A stretch of DNA of 64,000 bases from Azolla caroliniana (Eukaryota > Polypodiophyta), in contig JBHGNT010000010.1 in assembly GCA_043228905.1 (NCBI GenBank), forward strand, positions 5,704,001 through 5,768,000, written 5' to 3'. Positions 42,925 through 55,000 of this stretch are shown piece by piece (position 1 is the stretch's first letter; every line of letters starts with the position of its first letter). The position numbers and the translations under genes were made by a program. The notes under the pieces were generated by a model. That model ran no database searches. It saw only the letters and a list, made by a program, of their open reading frames with translations, and was not told where the DNA came from.

Positions 42925-43574
42925 TGTCGTGAAGATCCGTCACTACGTGCGGATTGTGAGGCGGAACCACCAGGATCCTAGACTGGAAGGATTCAAAGTT
43001 TGCACTAGCTTTAGCAAGAAAGGATGTAAGATAGATTGAGAGAGAGAGATCGATATTAAGATTCCAATTTTGAGACATATTGAGAAAAAGAGAGATTGAA
43101 CCTTTGACTTCAATTTTGAGGGAGAAGATACATCACCAATAGGATAACTAGTTTTCTTAAATTTAATTTTGATATAAAGTACAAAGCTTGCTTGATTTCC
43201 ATTCCTTTCTCCTCTACTCTTTTATAGATGCCCCCATCATATGATGCATGTGAGGGTACAAGACATGCATACAATGCATGCTTGCCATTTTTGCATTCAT
43301 GCATGATGACCATGTCACTCATCCAAGCTCTCATGTATGGGAATTTATATGTGAAAGTATAGTGATGAAAATATAACTTTTAAAGAAATGATTTGACTTA
43401 GTGGTAAGTCTATTGGCTTCTACCTTGGGAGTGTAAGGTTCAAGCCTTGCTTGCATCCCTTTCTATGCTCAAGATATTACTAGGCTTTAGTCTTATGTTT
43501 GAGTACACATTACACCTTCTTGATTTTGTTTGTTTCACACAATTTTCACACCATTGCCGAAAATCTTCACGACA
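42925..43574 (-). mobile_element. Solo gypsy-type LTR with tRNA-like module, in copia3
   Basis: TGTCGTGAAGAT...ATCTTCACGACA, a 12-bp terminal inverted repeat. Minus-strand TATA box at 43220-43227. It shares the end motifs with LTRs A and B and 21351-22393. Flanks gcag and gcaa suggest a decayed TSD. It interrupts copia3 between the IN-RT linker and the next reading segment. No internal region is present, so it is a recombined solo LTR. Confidence 0.8.
43388..43450 (+). other. tRNA-like module in the solo LTR
   Basis: GACTTAGTGGTAAGTC forms a perfect 5-bp D-stem (GACTT/AAGTC) containing an A-box (ending 43404). GGTTCAAGCC (from 43437) is a B box with one mismatch. Spacing is 33 nt, as in tRNA. 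It is antisense to the LTR's TATA box. Confidence 0.65.
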
Positions 43575-44624
43575 GCAAACCACAAAAGCCTCCGAGCAAC
43601 CAAAGCATATCTCGGCCAAGTCCAAAGATGGACAAAGGGAAGGCCAAAATGCTGGAATATGAAGACAATCACTTTTATGACAACGAATCGACTCACTCAC
43701 TCGATAGTGAGTTTGATGGCTTTGATGAGCCTCTTATGAGGTCACTTGGAGTTAAGAAAGCACTCACATCGGCAAATGAGAAACTTAGTCGCTCCACCCG
43801 AGAGAAGAATCTGGTTAGCCGATTCGGCTACAACAACTATATGGCATATCACTATGCCTTTATGATGAAGGTGGCAGCGGTTCGAGAACCGGAGAGCTTT
43901 GCCGAACCCGCTAAAGATCCGCGATGGGTCAAAGCGATGAACGAAGAGATGCAAACTCTCAACAAGAACGAGACATGGGATCTCGTCCCTCACTCACTGC
44001 ACAAGAAGGCAATCGGCTGCAAATGGATATACAAAGTGAAGTATAATGTCGACAGTTCCGTCAACAACTGCAAAGCTCGACTCATAGCAAAGGGCTATGC
44101 ACAAACACATGGAGTTGACTATGAAGAGACCTTTGCCCCAGTGGCAAAGATGACGACCGTGCGCACCGTGATAACGCTTGCTGCAGCGAAAGGGTAGCAC
44201 CTCCACCAGATGGATGTCAAGAATGCCTTTCTTCAAGGCGAATTAGAAGAGGAGGTGTACATGGTACAATCACCCGGCTTCGAATCCAATATTCATTTGA
44301 AAGTCGTCCGCCGACTCCAGAAGCCTCTCTACGGCCTTAAGCAAGCATCACATGCTTGGCACTCTAAGATAACACAATATCTTCATCGAATCGGCTTCTG
44401 AATGTAAAAATCTGACAATTGTCCCTATGTAAGAAGCGATTCTGAAAGTCTGATTGTCATCATCCTATATGTGGATGATCTGGTCATTGGAGGTGAGCAT
44501 CTAGTCAACATCAACAAGGTCAAGTCCCTCCTCTCCAGCAAATTTGAGATGACAGACATGAAAGAGCTCAATTACTTCCTTGGCATTGAGGTAATCCGGA
44601 CTCCAACCGAAGTAATGATCTCTC
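43575..44624 (+). pseudogene. copia3 reverse transcriptase, part 1
   Basis: Linker, then RT: WVKAMNEEMQTLNKNETW (near 43928), KWIYKVKYN, RLIAKGYAQTHGVDYEETFAPV and QMDVKNAFLQGELEEEVYM. KPLYGLKQASHAW follows, and ILYVDDLVIGG lies near 44465. Stops at about 44195 and 44398 break it. It ends in the codons for MIS at the next solo LTR. Confidence 0.9.
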
Positions 44625-45060
44625 TGTTACCGGCCGGCAAAGGAGTCCAGAGTGGGAAACGGAGAGTTATTTAAGTAGTAGGAATGTGGTTGCAATTAAG
44701 CTATGAGTGTGGACGGACGGACCGGAAACGGTATGCCGTTCCGGATCCGGACCGATCCCGAACAGGTGCGGATGGCACCGTTTTGTAATACAGACCGGAA
44801 ACCTATTTAAAGGCCCGGATACAATGTAATAGTGAGCAGTTAATTAATGAAAGCTTAAGCGTTGTTATCTCTCTGTGTTAATTGCCGTTCTGTCTTAATT
44901 GTTATATCTTACACGTGTGTTATGAAAGACGATCCTAATATGTAACTTAATTAAGTCGGATTAAGCATTGAAGTCTAATCCGGTTGCCGTAACACCCTTT
45001 GGTGAAGTGTCTCCCGTAGACACCCTGTGTTAGGCCATTGTCCGGCCCGAAGAGTTAACA
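44625..45060 (+). mobile_element. Solo LTR with perfect TSD, in copia3
   Basis: TGTTACCGGCCGG...AGAGTTAACA, 436 bp, TSD ctctc at 44620-44624 and 45061-45065. Removing it plus one TSD copy restores the RT reading frame (MIS then QRHYILNLLYKFGMTEC). A TATA-like ctatttaaag lies near 44804. The parent family is not otherwise seen here. Confidence 0.93.
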
Positions 45061-45065
45061 CTCTC

Positions 45066-45980
45066 AACGTCACTACATACTCAACTTGTTATACAAGTTT
45101 GGGATGACCGAGTGCAAATCTGTGGCAACCTCTCTCGATCGAAACCTCAAACTGGATGCCAATTCTGGCACCACAGAGTGTGAGCCGGCACACTATTGAC
45201 AACTTCTTGGTAGTCTCATCTACCTCACGATCACTCGACTTGACCTGAGCTATCCGGTCGGCCTCCTTAGCCAATTCATGCAAACTCCACGAGATATCCA
45301 TTTGGATTGTGTTAAGCGAGTGCTACAATATGTGAGCGGAACGATGGACTATGGTATTCTCTATAAGTTGGCCACGCTAATTCAACTCGAAGGGTACACA
45401 GATGTTGATTGGGCCAGCTACAAAGCCGATAGATGATCAACCTCTGGTTTCGTCTTTTCCCTCAGAAGTGGAGCCATCTCCTAGAGTAGCAAGAAGCAAC
45501 CCATCGTCGCTCTTTCGAGCACAGAGACAGAATACAGGGGCGCGACGGTGGTTGCATGTGAAGCCGTATGGCTCAAGAGGATATTGAAGGATCTGAGCGT
45601 TCCCATCAAAGATCTGATTCCTCTTTACTGTGATAACATGAGCAATATTCATCTGGCTTGGAACCCGGTGTTCCACGCATGCACGAAACATATCGAAGTG
45701 CACTATCACTTCATTCGAGAGCGCGTTCAGGCTGGAGATGTCGACCTTCAACACATCAGTACGAATCTTCATACAACCGACATCTTCACCAAACCCCTGG
45801 GAGCCAACAAGCTTCGGCAATTCATGTCAGACCTTGGATTGATGCTCCCTTACTTGCCAAGCTTGAGGGGGAGTACATCTGAACAGGGTTCAGCCGAAAC
45901 GGACACCAAACAGAGAGAACTGAATACCGTTCGAATTAGGTACCAGCCGAAGTGGACAAGCCGACCAAAGTTGAGCTCAA
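45066..45980 (+). pseudogene. copia3 RT end and RNase H
   Basis: YKFGMTECKSVATPLD-like segment, LLGSLIYLT, YVSGTMDYGILY, ALSSTETEYRGATVVACEAVWLK, LYCDNMSNIHLAWNPVFHAC, TKHIEVHYHFIRERV and DIFTKPLGANKL: a copia RNase H in order, with frameshifts near 45115 and stops near 45435. A polypurine-like tract (ctcaagggggtg) precedes the 3' LTR. Confidence 0.9.
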
Positions 45981-45987
45981 GGGGGTG

Positions 45988-46287
45988 TGTTGAGAATCAA
46001 ACTCAACCTGGCCTAGTGTGTGAACACACCCTTGAGAGTGTATGAACACTCAAAGGTCAAAAGTAACACCACTACTCTTTACACATTAACTACGTGTCAT
46101 AGAATCATATTCTATGACACATAACTAATGAGTTTCCACATTCCCCATGACTCATGACCTTCGGTAGTTAATGAAGAGAGAGAGTGAATATATAAAGCAC
46201 TCTCCTCCTACTTTGTAATATGACGGTTAATCTCCTTTGTAATATACAATCTTCTTGAGTATTTTTTATTATCTATCTTGTGTTTCT

Positions 46288-46352
<65 letters not shown>

Positions 46353-46370
46353 ATACACATCACCATCGAT
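45988..46370 (+). mobile_element. 3' LTR of copia3
   Basis: It starts TGTTGAGAATCAAACTCAACC and shares with the 5' LTR the palindrome-like atcatattctatgacacata and a compound CT/AC microsatellite (about 46291-46350), here longer. The right end is uncertain (46358-46382); compared with the 5' LTR about 27 bp seem deleted between short direct repeats. Confidence 0.8.
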
Positions 46371-46374
46371 TCTT

Positions 46375-46545
46375 TACAACACATTGAATTCATTTGAACT
46401 TCAATAATTGGCATTCATTTGAATTCATTCAAATCATTCATTGGCATAATCACTCACATTCACTTCATTCACCTCAATCACTCGCACTCTCGATCACATT
46501 GTAGTCGTTCACTTCAATCACAGTAGTAATCGACCACAACCATCT
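46375..46545. repeat. ATTCAC-rich host repeat, right of copia3
   Basis: Irregular attcattt, cattcac and cactcgcac repeats, continuing the type of sequence at 28331-28611. Confidence 0.7.
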
Positions 46546-47716
46546 ATGGAGAACACACTGCATGATGGTGTCTTTGCCATGTCTGAAGATGAATTGGAGG
46601 ATATGTCACATCATTTGTATCTAAGGACGAATTGGAGATGCCTTTTGAGTCATCTGATTTTGATTGTGAGGATGAGGCAGTAGATCCCATCATGTATTGT
46701 TCCCCCAAATATTTTGTATTCTCAAGAGGTATGTATGATTTAATGGTTAAAGATTTATCGGGACAAGTTAAGGTAACATTAGAAGCATTACGTGATGTCG
46801 CAAGGAGCACACCTCTCAATCTCCATGCATGGAGGCACATGAAGAGTCGTCTCATACTCAGGAATGAGAGTGCAATCTACCTTAAGACATCACCTAATCT
46901 TCAAGTAATATACGTTGAGAAATGGAGGGAGGTAGTATTAGCGTCACATGGTGACGCATCCCATCACACATTTTCAAAGACTCTTAAAGAGTTCAAGCAG
47001 GATTACGTGACTGATGTACATGATTATGGCATCACAACGGGGTATGTAAAAGCACTCATTAGAAGTTGTGATTGACAAATGGTGTTGAAGGTCTACCTGA
47101 ATGAAGGTTTGGGATCAAGCATGGACAAATATAACAAGACCCTACCCATAGAAGTGATCAAGGTAGAAACCCACTAGTTAGATGTTGCGCTCACGGATTT
47201 GCAAACCAAGTATATCACACACGCTTAAGGGAAGGAGTCAAGAAGGGTATGACATGTGTGATTGGGTATAGTTGTCATCATGCTGGGACATCTTGACTTG
47301 TGTCTAATTCCACTCAACGACACAAGTGCACGCCCCGATGTGGGTGTACATTCCATGTGGACGTTAGAATGAACCATGGGGTTGACAATGAGACACTGAC
47401 TATTTCAATAAATGAACCTCATAGTGGTCATGTACCATGTAGTAGGTCAGATGTGTACCATTTGCCAGCATACCCCAATGTTATAAGTTATTGCAAAGAT
47501 GACCTATTTGATGTTGGGTGTGCAAGGCATGTGGCACAAATGAGCATATGTAAGGAAGCATATCATAAGTCCAAGGCTAATCCATTAGAGCTTGTTAGCT
47601 ATAGGTTCTTTATGGTACAAAAGGAGGTCCATAACATGGCAAATAGGTTAAAAATCAGTAGTGCCATGACTAAGGCTGATTGGTCTTTGATGATGGAAGA
47701 TGCCTATGCACCCTGA
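46546..47716 (+). pseudogene. Decayed transposase-like or unknown gene
   Basis: Three frames join across stops. MENTLHDGVFAMSEDELEDM begins at 46543. An acidic then basic domain follows (46632-47075; VYVEKWREVVLASHGDASHH). The last (to 47716) has a Cys/His cluster (RCCAHGFANQVYH, CTPRCGCTFHVDV) and SGHVPCSRSDVYHLPAYP. The layout (Cys/His DNA-binding-like module, then HSGH) recalls the N-terminal half of MULE/FAR1-type transposases, but I cannot assign it. It is clearly broken. Confidence 0.4.
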
Positions 47717-48583
47717 GATCTTGGGAAAGTGGCTCATGTTCAACCTTACCTGCTTGGTGAACCAGGATCTCCCACCAGACAACCATTTATATTGATACTT
47801 CAAGATCAATGGATGTTGGAAATGTGTGAGCGGTTTACCCTAAACAACTCTTGGCAATCAACTCAACATTTTAAACAAACCAATTTGTGCAACCCACCCA
47901 AGTAGTACATGATTGAAGGTTCAGGTCTTTTTTCTTCTTATTGTGTTTCATATTAATATGGATTCCATATTATCTTATCAAGATTTTTACTCTAGCATGC
48001 AGTGGAGGTCAATAATAATATGGATTCTAGTTGTGAGGAAAATATGATTTGAAACACAAAACTCGAAGGTATAACCTCCACAAAGTCTGGTGATACATAC
48101 CTCTGGACAGCAAGACAACAGGTGGTGCGCCTTGCTGAAGTTGCCTAAACCCTAAAACTCTAGCATCCTGTTTGAAAACATGCAAAAATGACAGGTATAT
48201 GGGTTTTTATACTCATCGCAAACTGATGAGTCGGGATCCTTTTCACAATGAGTCAGGCTCCTTCTTTTCACAATGAGTCGGGATCCTTTTCACAATGAGA
48301 CGGGCTCCCCAAAAAGAGAACTTCTGATGGCGCGCTTTTTCTTCATCCACATTGGACGGTGCAGATCACACGCGCCCTCATCTAGCGACCTGCACCGTCT
48401 ATCTCCGCGATTCCCTCACTTGCCCTCATAAATATTTGGTAGTAGTTAGACACGTCGTACATACATACATACATACATAAATACATACATACATACATAA
48501 ATACATACATACATACATACATACATACATACATGCTTTACTTACATTATATTTATTTACATGTGCATGGTTTGTGGATAGTG

Positions 48584-48618
<35 letters not shown>

Positions 48619-48643
48619 CAGAGCCTTTGTCTCTGCGGCCGCC
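47717..48643. other. Intergenic and promoter region of the aminopeptidase gene
   Basis: A ~30-bp repeat (gagtcgggatccttttcacaat) occurs about four times at 48225-48310. A CATA microsatellite lies at 48459-48535 and a GA run (about 48588-48616) ends 28 bp before the start codon. No gene is seen. Confidence 0.7.
48459..48535. repeat. CATA microsatellite
   Basis: Tandem catacata units, interrupted by cataaata at two places. It lies about 110 bp before the aminopeptidase start codon. Confidence 0.97.
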
Positions 48644-48997
48644 ATGGCCCCGCCCACCTCAATCTCTCGCTCCTCATCCATCCTTCTTCGTCCCTGCACA
48701 CTCCATGCCCTACTACTATCCTTCACCCCACCATCGCTCTTTCTCAACCCTAATCGTCCTCGTTGTTCTCCTTCCCTTGCCGCCTGTAAAAACAGATGTA
48801 TTTGTATCACTGCGACATCGACTTCTCCTCCTCCTCCTCCTCCTCCTTCCTCTTCTTCTTTCTTGGCTGAACCGAGAAGAAATTCGAAGAAGCAAGAAAG
48901 GTCTCGTCCCCCTGATGAAAAGCTTGTTAAGCTCAGGAAGCTGTTTGAACTCCATGGCTTTGATGCTTATATCATCCCCTCACAGGATCCACATCAG

Positions 48998-49060
<63 letters not shown>

Positions 49061-52000
49061 AGCACACTACATTTTTTATTTATTTCGTGTGCATGTGGGT
49101 TTTATAGTACGTATGCTGAGTACAAATAATTGTTTCATATATGTATGTAAGTGGGTATGTATGTATGTACTTGAGTGTGTATATGACCCCTGGACACACA
49201 TAATTGCAGCATTATATTAGATTCATTTGTAGATGTTGTGACCTGCAATATCCTATATAATGTTGAAGTTCCATGACTTGAAATTAAGTCATATCATCTT
49301 TGATCAAATGAACTGTTATTGGAAATTGTAGTTTGTCATGTGGGTACTTAATCTACTTTAAGTCAACTTGTATAATCATCAGCTCATCTAGCTTCTAGTG
49401 TATGCCAAAAGATAGTGAACTCCACAATGTATGGGCCTTTTGTATTTCTAATCTCTTCTAGTTAGGCCAGTGCTGTATACACATATGTCATAATGCCTTG
49501 AGCCATGCCAGTGATCATCTGTTACCTACTATGCTATAAATGTTTCAATCGGCATAATAACTCTTCCACATCATTGTGCAAATAAGCAAGTTATGTCTGT
49601 CCAAATTCCAGAATGGCATTGTTAGAAATCTTGGCCTTATTTAAGTAGAATTAATAAATCTAGAGTCAAATCGTACACAGCATGTCAATGGTGGGCTGAC
49701 TTTAGTATTGAAATTTTGGATTTTCATAGAGTGAGTACAGTGCCGACTGCTTCATGCGCAGAGCATATATCTCTGGTTTTACGGGGTCCGCAGGGACAGC
49801 AGTTGTTACAAGGAAGACGGCTGCACTTTGGACTGATGGCCGCTATTTTTTACAAGTACAAGCCCTTATCAGTCTTCAATTTTGCAGACAATTCTTTTGA
49901 AACAATCCACTGCATTGTTTCCCTTCTGACTATAATTGTTTTGTCTCTATAGGCAGAGAGTCAGCTTAGTTCAGATTGGCAGCTCATGAGGGCAGGAACA
50001 GCTGGCACCCCATCGTATGAGGAATGGTTGAGGGATCAATTGCACCCGGGATCCAAAGTTGCCATTGACCCTGTAAAGGCTTCTATCTTTAAAAGAAGAA
50101 AATAATCCACTAGCACAGTATGAACACTAATCTGTGAAGAATCAAATGCCTAAAATTTTATAGAGTTACTTAGTTTTCTATCCTTGTGTTCAGTTTCTGT
50201 TTTCCTCGGAGGCAGCTTCAGAGCTGAAAAGGTACCTGCTTGAGAAAGATCACGACCTTATACTTCACAATTCAAACTTAGTGGATGAGATATGGGGCGA
50301 AGCGAGGCCAAGCATACCTTCCTCGCAATTAAGAGTTCATGATATCAAATATGCTGGTATTGAAGTGACAACAAAGCTCCAGAATTTGAGGAAAGAGCTG
50401 TCTATGGCTGGTGCCTCTGCTATAATTGTTACAATGCTAGACGAAGTTGCATGGTTGTTCAATCTGGTGAGCGAATATGTTATTTGATTTGTTAGTATAT
50501 TCAATTTTCATTCCATTTTGTAAACTATTGTTCATTCTTCTCTTTCTTTTTCAATATAATTTATTGTAATGTGTATTATATTATGTGCAATAGAAGGTGC
50601 AAAAAACCAGCACCGCTGATAAAAAAGATAAAGAAGCCACAATCCATCTTTTAGTTTGCCGAAGAATATAAAGCCAATGCAAAAAAGGAATTCCTAAAAC
50701 TTAAGATGACTAAAAGACACCTATGGAGGCATTGCTCTCTGAAGATGTAATGTGCAGCCAGAAGGTTAGAGAGCATATCAAAGACTTCATAGAGGCGAAC
50801 AACTAGCCGTTATCAAAGACAAGAATTCAATCATCCTCTCCCTTCTACAAAATGAACATCAGAATGTTCATAGCATGTCCTCTTAGTATATTCTTATTCT
50901 CTCTACTTCCTACCTGCTGTCATCCACATCTCATGGCTTGAGATGTTCAAAATGAGAGGACTTGATCACAATTTACTTTCCTGATAATTAAATTTGATTT
51001 ATTACAGCGTGGTAATGATGTGCCCCACAATCCTGTTGCCTATGCTTATGCTCTTGTGGAGCTTGAGAGTGCGACACTTTTCACCGACCTATCAAAGATC
51101 TCAGATGAAGTTTCTTTGCACCTGAAAATCGCAGAAGTTTCTGTCAAGCCATACACCATGATTCTATCTGAAGTAGAAAGGTGAATATTCTATAAGTAGT
51201 TCTCTCTGATCCTTAACTATTGGAATTTTTTGAGGAGTTATTTATGTGATCTTCTACAGCTTAGCAGCAATGGGGTGCAAGCTATGGTTGGATACATCTC
51301 GTGCAAGTGTTGCAGTCGTCCATACTTTTGAGGATGCATGCTCATTATATTATGAAAATTCATCAAGTAATAAACAATCACTGCAAGCCAGAGATGGATC
51401 CAGAACTTCCGAGTATAGACATGAAAAGAATGGTCCTGCTGCTTTGCACAGAACTTCTCCAATAACCTTGGCTAAGGCAAAGAAAAATTTGGCAGAACTT
51501 GAGGGTATGAAACAGGCCCATTTAAGGTTTGTTAGGCATTGGCTATATTTTATTCTCCTTTGTCTGCTTCTGTTGCCATAACAAATCATGAAATGTTTAA
51601 CAGTACGTATATGAGTCCCTCCATATAGGGCATTTAAATAAGTAGGAATTTGTAATTAATATTAAGGTTATATATTTTTTTGCAGAGATGCTGCAGCTCT
51701 AACAGAGTTTTGGACTTGGCTTGAGAATACAATTGTAATGGAGAAAAGAACACCCACGGAGGTAGAGGTGGCTGAGAAACTTCTAGATTTCCGATCAAGG
51801 CAGAGTGGTTTTCTTGATACAAGCTTTGATACTATTAGTGGTATTTATGCTTTAAGATTATGATTGCGTTTTGTTTGAATGCAAATTTTGTACTTCAATG
51901 CATCAAAACATTTTCTAAGTTTCATATATTGGTGAGGTTTTCAAGAGTTCAGTAAATTGAAGCTTGTGAGGGTTTCTCTTTGTCTCATATTTAGAACGAA

Positions 52001-55000
52001 ATTATGGAAGAGAATAGAATCCCGTTCCATGACCATTGAAATTCTTGCAGGCTATACTTAGGGGGGAAAAAATAAGAGAGAGATTTAGAAGAAAAATATT
52101 AGTGGCACACTAAGTGAGTAGTAACAATTATGGTTTGTATACACAAAATTCTCATAATGTTGGATAGGTAAGGGTAATAAATCAAAGGCATGTCATGTAA
52201 GTGTTGCTCCTGTCTAAAGGAAACTCATCATATGCACCAAGATATAGGCATAACCATAGGGACCGATTCTGAGGCTAATTTCAATGGTTTAGGGGTAGAA
52301 TAAGTGGGAAACAAGTTATCCCGGGAATTAGAACAAACCCATAAGGACCTATGACACGTGGGAACACATGGTGGTTTTGGAGCCCAAGGGGCTGGGCTAT
52401 GTAAAGGAGACAAACTACCCCCTTCATTATGGTATCTTAAAACTTTGTTGAGACACTGTTGGTGAGGCAAAGCTCTCTTCCTTGAGATCCGTTCATCTCA
52501 ACCCCCAGGTATAGCGTAAGGTAGTATTTGGTGGTGGTATGGGACACCTTTGGTATTTTAGGTTCGTCTCTTGTTTTTCGCATGGGCTGGCCGTTGTGGT
52601 TAAGAACTCTTAAATCATTCTTTTCTTAATCTTAATATTCATTGCATTTCATTCATATAAAAATTTGTAATACATCACTCTTAGTTATTGTGATTTCATC
52701 AAGAAACTCACGTGCACCAATACTTATCAAAGTTGAGCTTAAAGAGTGTTGTATAAGCTCAAAGGATATACTTTGGGATTTTTCTAGTCCCTATGCTTTA
52801 AATATTGGATGGGTAATAAGTCAAAATTATGCCACATAAATGGTACCCTTATCTGAACAGGAGTCATTATATGCACCACTCCCTATCTATCATGATTTCA
52901 TGAGACAGCACCAACTTTCACCGATACTCATCAAAGTCGAGCTACTTATCCAAAATACATCAACAGTGGCGATTCAGTTGATGCATGGCTGCATTTGGGC
53001 AGTTATATTGGATGGCGTTGTCAATTGCAGTATGCAAGTGATCAAATGCTCTAGGCAAGGTAGGGTTTTTGAATATTCTTGTGTGTATAATCTGGGAGCT
53101 CTTTCTGCTCTCCTTGGAAGCTAATAACCTGGGCATTGACACTGATCACCATCTCAATATATTTTCAGCATCACTATTCCATCATACCACAAGAGTTAAA
53201 TACATACTGTATCCTATGATAATGAGAAGTACCTAAAGGATCAGGTAGCTAGATAGTCATCCAGACCATATGGCAGCAATAATAGTATTGAATGATTATA
53301 CACTCATCTGATGACTGTACCAAAATGTCCCTGGGAGACATGGCAAATTCCTGGTTGAACCAATCTTCATCTCGAATCAGCATGTCATTATCTGTATAGT
53401 TTTGGTACTTGTGCCCCAGTTCTTGATGAGACTGTTGTTAGCCAGCAAGAAACTCAGAAAAGATTCAGATTAATGCTGTTTCCATTATTGAAGTTTTTCT
53501 GTGCACACAATAAGTTGAATAGGCAAATGCCATATGTCTTTTGAACCTACATCTTTCATGTGCATAAATTAAAACCAGAAGCCAATTGGAAAGCTAAAAG
53601 AAAGCTTGAACATGTGAATGACTTTGTCTGTACAGAGTCCAGATATTGACAGTTTCATCTAACTGTACTGATGGATGTAGTCTAACTGCTGCCCCCATGT
53701 GCATGCTCCATTTATGTTCTGATTTCCTCCATTTTTCTCGTGAGCTAAGTTCAAGGTTTTTTGTTCATATCTCTAACCTAAGGCTCCTATAAGGTATTAT
53801 TAGCATGGGATGCTTCTAGTCCTCTAGACTAGACGACGGAGGTGAGTTTTTCTAGCCTTCTTATGTTGTTAAATCACATAAGTAGTGTCCTATTTATTTT
53901 CAACCCTCACAGACTTTAGTCTACTGTTTATATGCATCCACTGAGATTAATGAAGCCTGAGCTGCTCCAATGTGTCGTGTAGAGATGTGGTTAAACTTAT
54001 TACCAGGTCTGTGACCTGTCACATACTTTTTGAGTGTCAACTAGTGATATGTCCCAAAATGGTGCATTATGTATCTGAGTGGGTCCCATGTGTTGGAGCT
54101 TGTATAGATAACAAAACCTTTTGACAATGATATTGGGTATGATGAATTACATTGCAATGTGAGTTGATTTTATATCAAATACACTGCTACATGAGTTCTC
54201 TTGATAAAAGACAGCATCTTGGAGAATGATATTGGGTTATGATGAAATACAGTGCCACATGAGTGAAAGAAAACATGTCATGTGGAATACCTCCAACATG
54301 ACTTTCTTGGATCTAGCTTGTTTCTCTCATTTTCATGTTTTAAAACCTGTCTCAAGTTTATGGATTTTTTATTTATTGTATGATACTGATCAAGTTTATA
54401 ACCAATTGGAACATGGGCATTGTATTTACCTTTTTAATTTAATGATTAATCATCATACATATCATTTTTCTGATAGAATAACGGATGTTTTCAGTGTGCA
54501 TGAATATGTGTTTTTGAAATTTAAGTGTGAAATATATCAATCATTGAAACAGAATTGCCAATAGGTGGGCAACGGCATAATCGAAATATATTAATCTTAC
54601 TGCTCAGGTGCTGGTCCAAATGGTGCTATCATCCACTACAGGGCAGAGCCTGAAAGCTGTCGAACTGTGGATGATAGACATATGTTCTTGCTGGATAGTG
54701 GTGGACAATATATAGATGGAACTACTGATGTTACAAGAACTGTTCACTTTGGAACTCCAACAGCTCACCAAAAGGAATGCTATACTCGAGTTTTAAAGGT
54801 ATGGACTTCCTCTCATTAACATTGTGTATTTGCAGATGAACCTCGCCTACTATTTTGGCCCCTGCAATATTCAAACATGGCCTTTTATTACAGGGACACA
54901 TAGCACTAGACAAAGTCGTTTTTCCTGAAGGCACCCCTGGCTTTGTGCTTGATGTCTTAGCACGTTCATCTCTGTGGGAAATAGGATTGGATTATCGGCA

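Larger units (their letters stand above)
28612..46370 (+). mobile_element. copia3: old Ty1/copia element hosting the nested cluster
   Basis: It is bounded by related LTRs: 28612-29015 and about 45988-46370, both starting TGTTGAGAATCAA. The left flank is atcac (28607-28611); atcac also occurs at 46359-46363 near the right end. Coding pieces lie at 29175-29929, 41302-42924, 43575-44624 and 45066-45980. It is interrupted by gypsy-B (29930-41296) and solo LTRs at 42925-43574 and 44625-45060. The exact right end is unclear because the 3' LTR seems to have a small deletion near its end. Confidence 0.88.

Noticed and set aside
11278-46370. CRISPR arrays, phage or bacterial systems
   Set aside because: No evenly spaced short repeats with unique spacers. 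The genes around are eukaryotic with introns.
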